This document shows, piece after piece, positions 1 through 6,820 of a stretch of 15,269 nt of DNA. Source of the stretch: CAYJGN01 sp964369635 (GTDB lineage Bacteria > Bacillota > Clostridia > Oscillospirales > Ruminococcaceae); assembly GCA_964369635.1 (NCBI GenBank), contig CAYJGN010000044.1, forward strand, positions 1 to 15,269, in the 5' to 3' direction. The notes under the pieces are model-generated. The model worked only from the letters and a program-made list of their open reading frames with translations, made no database searches and had not been told where the DNA came from. Position numbers and translations under genes: made by a program. Position 1 is the first letter of the stretch. Each line of letters begins with the position of its first letter.

Positions 1-1056
1 GCCGCAGGCAGCGCTCGGTCGCTCACAAAATCCGCAGTTTCCGTCGGGGGTTATGAGATTTGGTAGGTAATCTTCGTGAGCGGTTATGCATCGCTCATTA
101 GCGCATCTATGCTCGCCGATTGTCATTTCTGTACCCTCTGTTTTTGGAGATGATATCAGAAACTTGCAGAGCGCCATCCTAACATACATCCCATATTCAG
201 CCTGCCTGAAATAAGCGGCTCTTTTGTCATCGTCAACCGCAACTTCTATTTCATCAACTCGCGGTAGTGGGTGAAGAACTCTGAAACTCTCTTTTGCAGA
301 CGCCATCTTTTTTGCGTCGAGTATAAACTTACCGCTCTCTGCTTTATATTCCTCTTCAGTTGCAAATCTCTCTTTTTGTATCCTCGTCATATAAAGGATA
401 TCAAGCTCTGAAATAACCTCTTCAATTGAACTTGCAAAACTATAGTGAACATTCTTTTTATCGAGGATATCGAGTATGTACTTCGGCATAGAAAGGGCTT
501 CTGTGCTTATAAAAACAAAGCTATTTCCCTCGTAGTCGGAAAGCTCTTTTGCAAGACTATGAACAGTCCTCCCATTTTTAAGGTCACCGCAGATACCGAT
601 TTTCAGGTTATCAACTCTACCGAGCTCAATGTCGAGAGTTAATAGATCGGTTAATGTTTGAGTTGGGTGGAGGTGGCCACCATCGCCCGCATTAACAACA
701 GGACAGTTTGAATATAGTGCTGCCGCTGCCGCTGCACCCTCACTCGGATGGCGGATAACCAAAATATCACTATAAGAGGATACCACCTCGATGGTATCCT
801 TAAAATTTTCCCCTTTTGAAACTGAGCTGTTTTGCGGGTTGTCAAAACCTATAACACTGCCCGATAACCTCTGCATAGCTGCTTGGAAACTGAGCATCGT
901 TCTTGTCGAAGGTTCATAAAATAGCGTTGCCATGAGTTTGCCTCCGGCGCTATCAACTCCGCTCTCGCGGTTTTCATGAAACTTACGTCCCATTTTTATT
1001 ATCTCTTTAATCTCTCTCTTTGAAAAATCACTTAAATCGATCAAATTTCTATACAT
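1..1056 (-). CDS. pyrB: Aspartate carbamoyltransferase with C-terminal PyrI-type zinc motif, 3' end beyond window
   Basis: Condenses carbamoyl phosphate and aspartate to carbamoyl aspartate, an early step of pyrimidine synthesis in the cytoplasm. 352 codons are visible and the frame is still open at the left edge. The carbamoyl-phosphate motif FYEPSTRT lies near residues 46-53, followed by a SSVSKGENFKDTI loop, HPTQTLTDLLT and the aspartate-binding HPLPRVDEI segment. Family catalytic chains are usually about 305-310 residues. Here an extra tail carries HRCANERCIT and CGFC, giving C318, C323, C341 and C344 (CX4C-X17-CX2C), the pattern of the zinc domain of the regulatory chain PyrI, but with no room for a PyrI nucleotide-binding domain. 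The ATG at 1056 overlaps the end of the upstream divIVA-like gene by 8 bp, which suggests translational coupling. The last visible codons (ERPSAACG) fall in repeat-like DNA. Confidence 0.93.
   Translation of the reverse strand, partial: MYRNLIDLSDFSKREIKEIIKMGRKFHENRESGVDSAGGKLMATLFYEPSTRTMLSFQAAMQRLSGSVIGFDNPQNSSVSKGENFKDTIEVVSSYSDILVIRHPSEGAAAAAALYSNCPVVNAGDGGHLHPTQTLTDLLTLDIELGRVDNLKIGICGDLKNGRTVHSLAKELSDYEGNSFVFISTEALSMPKYILDILDKKNVHYSFASSIEEVISELDILYMTRIQKERFATEEEYKAESGKFILDAKKMASAKESFRVLHPLPRVDEIEVAVDDDKRAAYFRQAEYGMYVRMALCKFLISSPKTEGTEMTIGEHRCANERCITAHEDYLPNLITPDGNCGFCERPSAACG
6..26. repeat. Repeat-family copy at the left edge, inside pyrB
   Basis: AGGCAGCGCTCGGTCGCTCAC (given here as AGGCAGCGCTC then GGTCGCTCAC) matches 15156-15176 at 19 of 21 positions in the same orientation, and 14829-14848 at 17 of 20. 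It encodes the last visible PyrB residues. Confidence 0.7.
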
Positions 1057-1981
1057 TAAAAATGTCCTCAACCTTTTTTAGTAGCGTTGAAACAATCGAG
1101 CCGCCTTCTTCTCTCCTTGCCGTTATTTCAAAATCGCCTTTTTGCATATCCTCAATTACCTTCGCTTTTTTATATAGATCATCTGCAAGCAATATGTAGC
1201 TCTCGCGGATCTTTATAAAATCCTTTGCAAGCTCATTTTTCTGCGCTTTAATATTCTCCTGCTCTTTTTTCGCTTTAAAGACAGCATCCTTAACCCACTG
1301 ACTTTGCATCCGAGCTCGACTTTTAGCGGTTATTTCTGCCGACTGCACGACCGACTCCGCCTCTTTGCTCGCCCTCTCAACTATCTCGCCTGCATTTTTT
1401 CTCGCTTCATCTTCTATCCTATTTTTATAAGCTTTGCTCTGCTCAGTTAATTCACGCACTCTGCTTTTAGCTTCATTTTCAATCTGCAGCGCTTTCTCAT
1501 TGGCCTCATCAATCATAGCTTTTGCCGAAATATAGAGCTCCTCTTTCTTTTTGTTAAGCTCATAGTCGCGAGATTTCAAATTGACAATCTCACCCTCAAG
1601 GTTTTTTATCTTCGCTTTTTCTTCTTCGTTTTCCTCTCGAAGTTTCATTATATCGTTTTGCGCAGTATTATATTCAAGGCGCAACCGATTATGCTCATCT
1701 CTTTGTGAGCGCTGTTCTCCGTATATTCTCTCGATAGTCGATTCATTGACCGAAAGTTGGCTTTTCCCTTTCGCTACCTCGAGCTTTAGCTCATCGTTTT
1801 TCTCAATCAGCTCTTTGTTTATTTCAATTAGCGTCTGTAGATTTTCAGATAGCTCTTCAATCTGATTTTCATAATCACCTTGCATCTCGCTTTTCTCGGC
1901 GATAATAGAGTCTATATAGGCTATGACATCATCCCTGTCAAAGCCGCCAAACGCCCTCTTTTTAAAAATTTTATCTTTCAC
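1049..1981 (-). CDS. DivIVA-like coiled-coil protein
   Basis: 310 residues. The N-terminus (residues about 6-26, FKKRAFGGFDRDDVIAYIDSI without its flanks) matches the DivIVA/GpsB-type membrane-targeting domain, with its F-x-x-R-x-x-G-[FY]-D-x-x-[ED]-V pattern. Residues about 30-280 are almost continuous charged heptads rich in E, K, R and N, predicting a long coiled coil. Known family members sit at curved membrane, such as division septa and poles, and recruit envelope or division proteins; the specific partner here cannot be read. No transmembrane segment is seen. The start is GTG (1979-1981) with GAGGTG five bases upstream. The gene begins 4 bp after the DUF4015-type gene and overlaps pyrB by 8 bp, so all three should share a transcript. 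This coupling hints at a link between envelope work and growth, but may only be genomic convenience. Confidence 0.82.
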   Translation of the reverse strand: MKDKIFKKRAFGGFDRDDVIAYIDSIIAEKSEMQGDYENQIEELSENLQTLIEINKELIEKNDELKLEVAKGKSQLSVNESTIERIYGEQRSQRDEHNRLRLEYNTAQNDIMKLREENEEEKAKIKNLEGEIVNLKSRDYELNKKKEELYISAKAMIDEANEKALQIENEAKSRVRELTEQSKAYKNRIEDEARKNAGEIVERASKEAESVVQSAEITAKSRARMQSQWVKDAVFKAKKEQENIKAQKNELAKDFIKIRESYILLADDLYKKAKVIEDMQKGDFEITARREEGGSIVSTLLKKVEDIFNV

Positions 1982-1985
1982 CTAC

Positions 1986-3155
1986 TCACCTCACACTAAC
2001 GGTTATCGACGAATAGTCGCCAATAAAATTATCAACAGCAGTTTCGAGCGAAGGGTTTGATATAAATATTGTTTCGCCCTCGTAACTATTTGCCGCAACT
2101 GCGCTGTTTATTATAGCCTCAATATTCGATCCATCAATATATTCATAGAAATCGACGCCCACTTGATATGGGAAACCATAATAGTAATCTGAGAGGTTGA
2201 CCACAACAGCATCACCGCTATACTCGATATTCTCGCCATATCTAAATGCCGAGTTTCCTGCATACCCTTGGGTTGAAACAACCTGGAAATGCAAAGCTCC
2301 GTTGTCGTTTATTATCGCTGTTAATCCTTTGTTTATATCATTTATAACCGCATCAAAACTCGCTCCGTCAAGATTTGGATAGGTTGCAAGCGATAGCCCA
2401 ACACCCGTTGGGAAATTTATATTTTCAGTTGCCACAGCGTAAAAACCTGCCGCTGCCGCCTCTTTTGCAATCTCTTCTATAAACCGAACAGCATCATCTG
2501 AAGCGGGATTTAGCCAGCTTCGACCGCCTTGGTCTGCATAGTTGTCAATCCATCTAATCGTTTCGGAATTTTGATACATAACAGCAGAACTTACATTCTT
2601 TGCCGCCGCCATATTATCATTAAACGCTTGGATTCGCGCTACCGCCACCATATCGTTTTGATTTAGTATCTCGATAATCGGTTCTATTTCGTTTTGCGCT
2701 ATAGCCCCACCTGCGAAACTTCTAATAAACTCATTTTGGGTATTATAGGAGATGTTACCGTCTATGTCCTTAATTGTTACGATAAATCCATTATATCCAG
2801 CCGCTTTAGCAGTCTCTACTGCGCTCAATATAGTTGTTGTATTAAAGAAATCCGCTGGCGCTATCTCTACTAAATTCAGCTCTTTGAGCTCTGGCACCAC
2901 TACTAACGGTTCTGATTCACTCGATTGACTCTCACTACTGCTGCTACTACTTCCGCTACTGCCACTGCTTTCGCTTAAAATCTCACTCTCGCCAAACATA
3001 TAATCAAGTATTGGCCCTCCGAGGAAAAATCCCGTCGCAATAAGTGCAAAGCAAAGCATAACAATGACTATATTCTTTACAGCCTTGTATGCATTTCGAT
3101 TTCTCGAAGAACGATACATTTTCGTCCCTCGTTTAATTTTCGTCTGCTTTGCCAT
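1986..3155 (-). CDS. Membrane-anchored putative glycoside hydrolase-like protein (DUF4015 type)
   Basis: 389 residues from the ATG at 3155, which has GGGGG six bases upstream; a TTG codon just before it is a poorer start. Residues 1-27 are basic, 28-50 form one transmembrane helix, and 61-82 are a Ser/Glu-rich linker, so the rest should lie outside the membrane. The domain from about residue 95 resembles DUF4015/COG1306 putative glycosyl hydrolases: a FIVTIKDIDGNI strand (the family's VIDVKDDDG), VAVARIQAFND (family RI..F.D), SWLNPAS (WLNP) and a late ATENINFPTG (family F.EIQFDYIRFPT). The acidic D before the Y-[IV]-R-F-P motif reads differently here (TENINFP), so catalysis is doubtful and a binding role is possible. 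It lies between rnfA-like and divIVA-like genes in one operon. The family assignment is from memory of motifs and is moderately secure. Confidence 0.68.
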   Translation of the reverse strand: MAKQTKIKRGTKMYRSSRNRNAYKAVKNIVIVMLCFALIATGFFLGGPILDYMFGESEILSESSGSSGSSSSSSESQSSESEPLVVVPELKELNLVEIAPADFFNTTTILSAVETAKAAGYNGFIVTIKDIDGNISYNTQNEFIRSFAGGAIAQNEIEPIIEILNQNDMVAVARIQAFNDNMAAAKNVSSAVMYQNSETIRWIDNYADQGGRSWLNPASDDAVRFIEEIAKEAAAAGFYAVATENINFPTGVGLSLATYPNLDGASFDAVINDINKGLTAIINDNGALHFQVVSTQGYAGNSAFRYGENIEYSGDAVVVNLSDYYYGFPYQVGVDFYEYIDGSNIEAIINSAVAANSYEGETIFISNPSLETAVDNFIGDYSSITVSVR

Positions 3156-3168
3156 CAAATTCCCCCAC

Positions 3169-3762
3169 TTAATGAATTCTGTTAAATCCGAAAAGCGCCA
3201 TTGAAATTATCCCTATAAATAAAAGCTCGCTTGGAAGTCCCCGAAAGGCTTCGGGGCAGTTTATCTGCGCAAGTTTTGCTCTGCCTTCTCGTATTATAAT
3301 TGAAGCAATAAAGAACCCAATTCCATTTGCAATGCTCGTAACTATTACCTCACCTAAATCACTCTGGCCTCTCGCCGCTAATATCATTGTTCCCAAAACA
3401 GCACAGTTGAATACTGAAAGCGGAATAATACTTTGATGTTTTTTATAAATATCGGGTAGTGCGTACCTTAGAACTACCGAAATTAGCAAAAACACGACTA
3501 TTAACATAGTCACATATATAAACGGCTCAAACGGAAAAGTTTCTTGATAGTTTTTCAAAAAATGATTATTTAAAAGGTATGAAGTTATATTCGAGAGGGT
3601 TGTTGCAACAGTTATAAGCAGGGTGAATACCGGCAGAAGCTTTGGTTTTTCGGTTATAAACATTATCCGCCCAATTCCAAGTGCATTTGAAAAGAGAATA
3701 TTTTCAACAAGTATCGCCACTAAAACTATAGATATATAGCTACTGAGGGTATTTAAAAACAT
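3169..3762 (-). CDS. RnfA/NqrE-like integral membrane subunit, mostly without Fe-S cysteines
   Basis: 197 residues with about six hydrophobic helices. VENILFSNALGIG at 19-31 corresponds to the RnfA signature (V-[NE]-N-x-V-L-x-x-x-L-G-I-C), SVFNCAVLG at 116-124 to its second half, and the C-terminus GLPSELLFIGIISMALFGF matches the family end. In Rnf and Na+-NQR complexes RnfA and RnfE are paired half-barrels that hold a [2Fe-2S] cluster in the membrane, each giving two cysteines. Here the first cysteine is Gly31 and only Cys120 remains. The ATG at 3762 overlaps the TAA of the rnfE-like gene by one base (TAATG), with GGAGG eight bases upstream; an upstream in-frame start inside the previous gene is less likely. 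The DUF4015-type gene follows after 13 bp. Confidence 0.82.
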   Translation of the reverse strand: MFLNTLSSYISIVLVAILVENILFSNALGIGRIMFITEKPKLLPVFTLLITVATTLSNITSYLLNNHFLKNYQETFPFEPFIYVTMLIVVFLLISVVLRYALPDIYKKHQSIIPLSVFNCAVLGTMILAARGQSDLGEVIVTSIANGIGFFIASIIIREGRAKLAQINCPEAFRGLPSELLFIGIISMALFGFNRIH

Positions 3763-4388
3763 TACTCGTCCCTCCATCCAGAAATCCGACTCTTCCAACT
3801 GTTGTTTTCAAAAAATTTCATCGCGGCACAGACAAATGCAAGGATAATAAATCCAATATAAGGGTATACCGCTGAGCCAAACTTATGAAGAGTTGGTAGG
3901 CTATATGTGAAAACTGTCCCAACGCTTAGGTATTCGCGCAACATCCCAACCAAAACCGAAACTATAGTGAATGATAGGGATAGCGAGAAAAACTTCTCGA
4001 TTTTATATAGAATGCTCTTCTCTTTATGGGTTCCAGGCGCCCTTACAACAACCATAGAGCTCACAACTAAAAGCGGCAGATAGATGCCGATACTATCAAC
4101 AATAAGCGGAATTTCCCGCTCAAGCAATATCCCAACAGGGATAAAGGCAAACGCTGCGATAAAAGTATAGACTATATAGTTATATTGGCGGGGAATTAAA
4201 TCTCTGAAAACAAGACCCGCCACGGTATTAACAAACAAAAGATAACAGATAACACCCGATATAACAAGCGCATTATATCCCGTTGTTGAAGCAACGACTA
4301 TCGGAGTTATTGAAAGGCCGATATTAATAACAGCGCTATCGGAAATAACGCGAAATAGCGAAAAACGGTTTTTCTTTTTGTTAGCCAT
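3762..4388 (-). CDS. RnfE/NqrD-like integral membrane subunit without Fe-S cysteines
   Basis: 208 residues from the ATG at 4388, which overlaps the rnfD-like stop by 8 bp (ATGGCTAA) and has GGAGGGG upstream. There are about six membrane segments. SITPIVVASTTGYNAL at 26-41 aligns with the RnfE signature around M-C-P-T-L-A-V-T-T-S-A-x-N, with Thr28 at the cysteine position. GIYLPLLVVSSMVVVRA at 101-117 aligns with G-I-Y-I-P-L-I-x-x-N-C-x-x-L-G-R-A, with Ser110-Ser111 in place of Asn-Cys. The two cysteines present in the protein (residues 48 and 187) are elsewhere. In canonical Rnf/NQR this subunit pairs with RnfA around a [2Fe-2S] cluster. Fold conservation with loss of ligands suggests it keeps a structural or transport role rather than electron transfer, which is inference. 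Confidence 0.8.
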   Translation of the reverse strand: MANKKKNRFSLFRVISDSAVINIGLSITPIVVASTTGYNALVISGVICYLLFVNTVAGLVFRDLIPRQYNYIVYTFIAAFAFIPVGILLEREIPLIVDSIGIYLPLLVVSSMVVVRAPGTHKEKSILYKIEKFFSLSLSFTIVSVLVGMLREYLSVGTVFTYSLPTLHKFGSAVYPYIGFIILAFVCAAMKFFENNSWKSRISGWRDE

Positions 4389-5355
4389 TCGCACCCCTCC
4401 AAACTCTGCTATAAATAACATAAATTTCAGCAGATGCTCGATCACACAGATTTATAAGGCTGTTCGCTATCAAAACTGCAAAACAAAGACCGCTGTTATA
4501 ATATCCGATATTCCGAAACATAACGGTGAGCATAGCTAAAACTATTCCATAAATTATCCTGCCGCCAAGCCTTCTCGGCGCAAGCTCAACGGGACTTGCG
4601 AAAAATATCGCCCCGAAGACAGTATACCCGCCGAGTATCTCATAAAGAGCCGCTTGTAGCGCAAAACCATCTGTTCTATTGAATATAGCAGATATTAGAT
4701 AGAGAGCTGATAAGAAGGATAAAACAACAGTGAATGTTATCCTTTTTTGGAATGCAAGGTATATTCCAGCCGCTATCGAAACAAGAACAAATCCCGCTCC
4801 CATCGCAGATGGAAGATTTCCAATTAGCATATTGAATATCGAAACGGTCGGCATAGCACCTGAATTTAAAACGGTTAGGGTCCCAACATATAACCCTTGT
4901 CCACCTTCGATATATGCAGTGGTATGGTCAAATGGAACAGGATAATGGTTAAAGACCGCTGGAAAGTTTAAAAGGACAAATGCAAATCCTGCCGCCGCAA
5001 GAGAAAAAACGCTGTTTCCCCTGCCGCCAAATGGATGCTTTACTATAATTATCGCAAAAAGCGATGCCGTCAAAAGTAGATTAAATGAAATAGATGCCGG
5101 CATAACCATCGCTATCGTTATAACTAAAACCGTTGATGAAATATCTTTTAGATGTAGACTCTGGGTTCTTAAAAATACCAAAGCCAAATCAACTATATAG
5201 CAGATAATCGAAACTGCCGCTATATTATATAAAACGCGGTTGCCATAGAATAACACCGCAAGTACAACTATCGGTAACAGCGCGATAAAATACTGCTTAT
5301 CAATGCTGTTTAGGTAGTCTGTTTTACTGCTTTGCGCACTATAACCTCTTGCCAT
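4381..5355 (-). CDS. RnfD/NqrB-like integral membrane subunit lacking the FMN-attachment threonine
   Basis: 324 residues with about nine to ten hydrophobic helices. KHPFGGRGNSVFSLAAAGFAFV at 106-127 (read in two parts) matches the RnfD K-H-x-F-G-G-x-G-x-N-x-F-N-P-A motif, and GAIFFASPVELAP (248-260) with the following GGRIIYG and NIGYYNSGLCFAVLIAN match the family C-terminus. RnfD normally carries FMN on a threonine in an S-G-A-T-P-type sequence; here NSGAMPT (164-170) puts Met168 at that place. The ATG at 5355 is chosen because AAAGGAG lies five bases upstream; the longer GTG start at 5385 would place this site inside the gene. It is the first gene of the minus-strand operon ending in pyrB. 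No clear minus-strand promoter was found; the region is shared with the divergent mecA-like promoter. Confidence 0.82.
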   Translation of the reverse strand: MARGYSAQSSKTDYLNSIDKQYFIALLPIVVLAVLFYGNRVLYNIAAVSIICYIVDLALVFLRTQSLHLKDISSTVLVITIAMVMPASISFNLLLTASLFAIIIVKHPFGGRGNSVFSLAAAGFAFVLLNFPAVFNHYPVPFDHTTAYIEGGQGLYVGTLTVLNSGAMPTVSIFNMLIGNLPSAMGAGFVLVSIAAGIYLAFQKRITFTVVLSFLSALYLISAIFNRTDGFALQAALYEILGGYTVFGAIFFASPVELAPRRLGGRIIYGIVLAMLTVMFRNIGYYNSGLCFAVLIANSLINLCDRASAEIYVIYSRVWRGANG

Positions 5356-5365
5356 TACTTCTCCT

Positions 5366-5395
5366 TTAACAAATAATTCCCCCACTGCGTATAAT
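5366..5395 (+). promoter_or_regulatory. Promoter of the mecA-like gene
   Basis: TTAACA (5366-5371), an 18-bp spacer, then a perfect TATAAT (5390-5395). Transcription would start near 5402, leaving a leader of about a dozen bases that contains GGGGG (5404-5408) before the start codon. The -35 overlaps the start region of the divergent rnfD-like gene. Confidence 0.6.
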
Positions 5396-5414
5396 ATGAA
5401 AAAGGGGGTCTATG

Positions 5415-5972
5415 ATGGAAATCAAAAAACTATCCGATAACAAATTGCGCATCTGCCTCTCATCTCTTGAGCTTTTTTCATATGGTCTTTGCTACGATGA
5501 CCTCACCTCAAGGGGTGAAAACACCCGTGAAATGCTTATATCACTTCTTCAAACCGCACGGCTACGCCATAACATCGACACGACCGGTAAGAAGTTGACA
5601 GTCGAAACCTATCCTGAAGAGGATGGAGGTTGCGTCGTCTATTTTAACTTTAGCGGAAAACCTGAAAAAATTATAACTAACCAAAGTCCCATTTTGATAG
5701 TTTTCGAAAATACAGAAGATCTCGCTTTAGTAACCAAAGAGATTATACTGCCAAAACTCTCGCTGATACTATCCTCAAGTCTCTATAAACAGAACGGACA
5801 ATACCTTCTGCTTATAACCCCTGGATGCGCTCTTTGCAAACTTATAGAAACGCTATCGGGTGAGTTCTCTCTTCAGGTATTCTCCGATGACTTTATTGAA
5901 ACCTATCTTTTGGAAAACGGCGAAGCGATAATTTTAAATGATGCTGTTATCTATATAATTGAAAACTATTAA
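5415..5972 (+). CDS. MecA-family adaptor-like protein
   Basis: 185 residues, slightly shorter than MecA proteins of Bacillus (about 220). The N-terminus MEIKKLSDNKLRICLSS is the MecA substrate-binding start. The C-terminal half has SSLYKQNGQYLLLI followed by a late ETYLLENGEAIILNDAV segment, both typical of the MecA ClpC-binding domain. Known MecA proteins hand substrates to the ClpC/ClpP protease in the cytoplasm; the substrates of this one cannot be read. The second ATG (5415) is preferred because it sits six bases after GGGGG, whereas the first (5412) is only three away. The gene stands alone, divergent from the Rnf-like operon. Its TAA directly abuts the stop codon of rpe on the other strand, and its likely terminator lies inside rpe. 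Confidence 0.78.
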   Translation: MEIKKLSDNKLRICLSSLELFSYGLCYDDLTSRGENTREMLISLLQTARLRHNIDTTGKKLTVETYPEEDGGCVVYFNFSGKPEKIITNQSPILIVFENTEDLALVTKEIILPKLSLILSSSLYKQNGQYLLLITPGCALCKLIETLSGEFSLQVFSDDFIETYLLENGEAIILNDAVIYIIENY

Positions 5973-6644
5973 CTATTCAAAGTTAATAACATCCATAGCC
6001 GACTGACGGATGTCGGCTACTGCTTTTTTTCTATCCGGTTTATTGAAAATAGCACTGCCCGCAACAAGAACATCAGCACCTGCTGCCGCAACAAGTGACG
6101 CTGTATATTTATCTATACCTCCGTCAACTTCAAGCTCACATTTATATTTCTTTTTATCTATTTCGTTTCTGATATCTTTGATTTTTGTAAGCATTTCGTT
6201 ATTAAACTTCTGCCCGCCAAAACCCGGTTCAACTGTCATAACAAGCACAAGGTCGCAAAGTGATAGATATTTGAAAACCGCTTCGGCTGGGGTGTTTGGT
6301 TTTACGACAAGTCCCGCTTTGATGCCTTTTTCTTTTATCGCTGTAAGGGTTTTGAAGATATCGCATTCGCTCTCAACATGAAAAGTTATAAGATCGCTAC
6401 CTGCATCTATAAAGCTCTGGAAATATAGGTCGGGGCGCGAAATCATAAGATGAACATCGAAAAAGAGCGAACTCTCTTTTCGAATAGACTTAACAATAGG
6501 GGCGCCAAGAGTTATGTTTGGGACAAAATGACCGTCCATAACATCTATGTGAAGATACTCAGCTCCTGCCGCTTCAACGTCCTTTATTTCCGCTGCGAGT
6601 TTTGAAAAATCTGCCGATAATATTGATGGTGATATTTTAATCAT
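5973..6644 (-). CDS. rpe: Ribulose-phosphate 3-epimerase
   Basis: Interconverts ribulose 5-phosphate and xylulose 5-phosphate in the pentose phosphate pathway; a cytoplasmic TIM barrel. 223 residues, the usual length. Hallmarks are SPSILSADF at the start (Ser6/Ser10 region), HIDVMDGHFVPN (metal ligands His32 and Asp34), FDVHLMI (His65), MTVEPGFGGQKF (136-147) and EVDGGI (Asp174), then a phosphate-binding VAGSAIF. The ATG at 6644 has AGGAGAG five to six bases upstream, and a good promoter lies 36 bp away, so it is probably transcribed alone. It converges on the mecA-like gene with no intervening base. Confidence 0.97.
   Translation of the reverse strand: MIKISPSILSADFSKLAAEIKDVEAAGAEYLHIDVMDGHFVPNITLGAPIVKSIRKESSLFFDVHLMISRPDLYFQSFIDAGSDLITFHVESECDIFKTLTAIKEKGIKAGLVVKPNTPAEAVFKYLSLCDLVLVMTVEPGFGGQKFNNEMLTKIKDIRNEIDKKKYKCELEVDGGIDKYTASLVAAAGADVLVAGSAIFNKPDRKKAVADIRQSAMDVINFE
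5996..6030 (+). terminator. Intrinsic terminator of the mecA-like gene, inside the rpe coding region
   Basis: TAGCCGAC (5996-6003) and GTCGGCTA (6012-6019) form a perfect 8-bp stem with an 8-base loop, followed after CTGC by seven T (6024-6030). It lies 24 bp past the mecA-like stop and overlaps the C-terminal codons of the opposing rpe. Confidence 0.7.
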
Positions 6645-6679
6645 ATTTCTCTCCTAAATCACATTAAATTCCAACCTTA

Positions 6680-6708
6680 ATTGTACTTTATATCGAAATA
6701 AATTGCAA
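6680..6708 (-). promoter_or_regulatory. Promoter of rpe
   Basis: On the minus strand, TTGCAA (6703-6708), a 17-bp spacer, then TACAAT (6680-6685), about 30 bp before the ribosome binding site. The rest of the 6645-6820 divergent gap is AT-rich; a TATTAT at 6785-6790 may serve the opposite gene, but no good -35 accompanies it. Confidence 0.55.
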
Positions 6709-6820
6709 GTTTTTTTGGAGTTTGTAACAGGATATTAATAAATTTTCTGTCATATTTATTATGTGATTTTTTATCATTTTGTGATATTATTAAATAAAAC
6801 GGAAAAATGAGGTGTTAAGT

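Noticed and set aside
445..642. Plus-strand 65-codon frame inside pyrB
   Set aside because: Antisense to a clearly coding region with strong catalytic motifs; no ribosome binding site.
1581..1865. Plus-strand Ser/Phe-rich frame opposite the DivIVA-like gene
   Set aside because: Its composition is the antisense image of a Glu/Lys-rich coiled coil.
5355..5411. FMN riboswitch or strong promoter before the Rnf-like operon
   Set aside because: The gap is too short for a riboswitch, and no -35/-10 pair on the minus strand is convincing; TATTAT at 5391-5396 lacks a -35.
6755..6800. CRP/FNR- or Rex-like operator before the aldo/keto reductase (TGTGAT and TTGTGA words)
   Set aside because: The half-sites have no correctly spaced partner half-site; AT-rich DNA gives such words easily.
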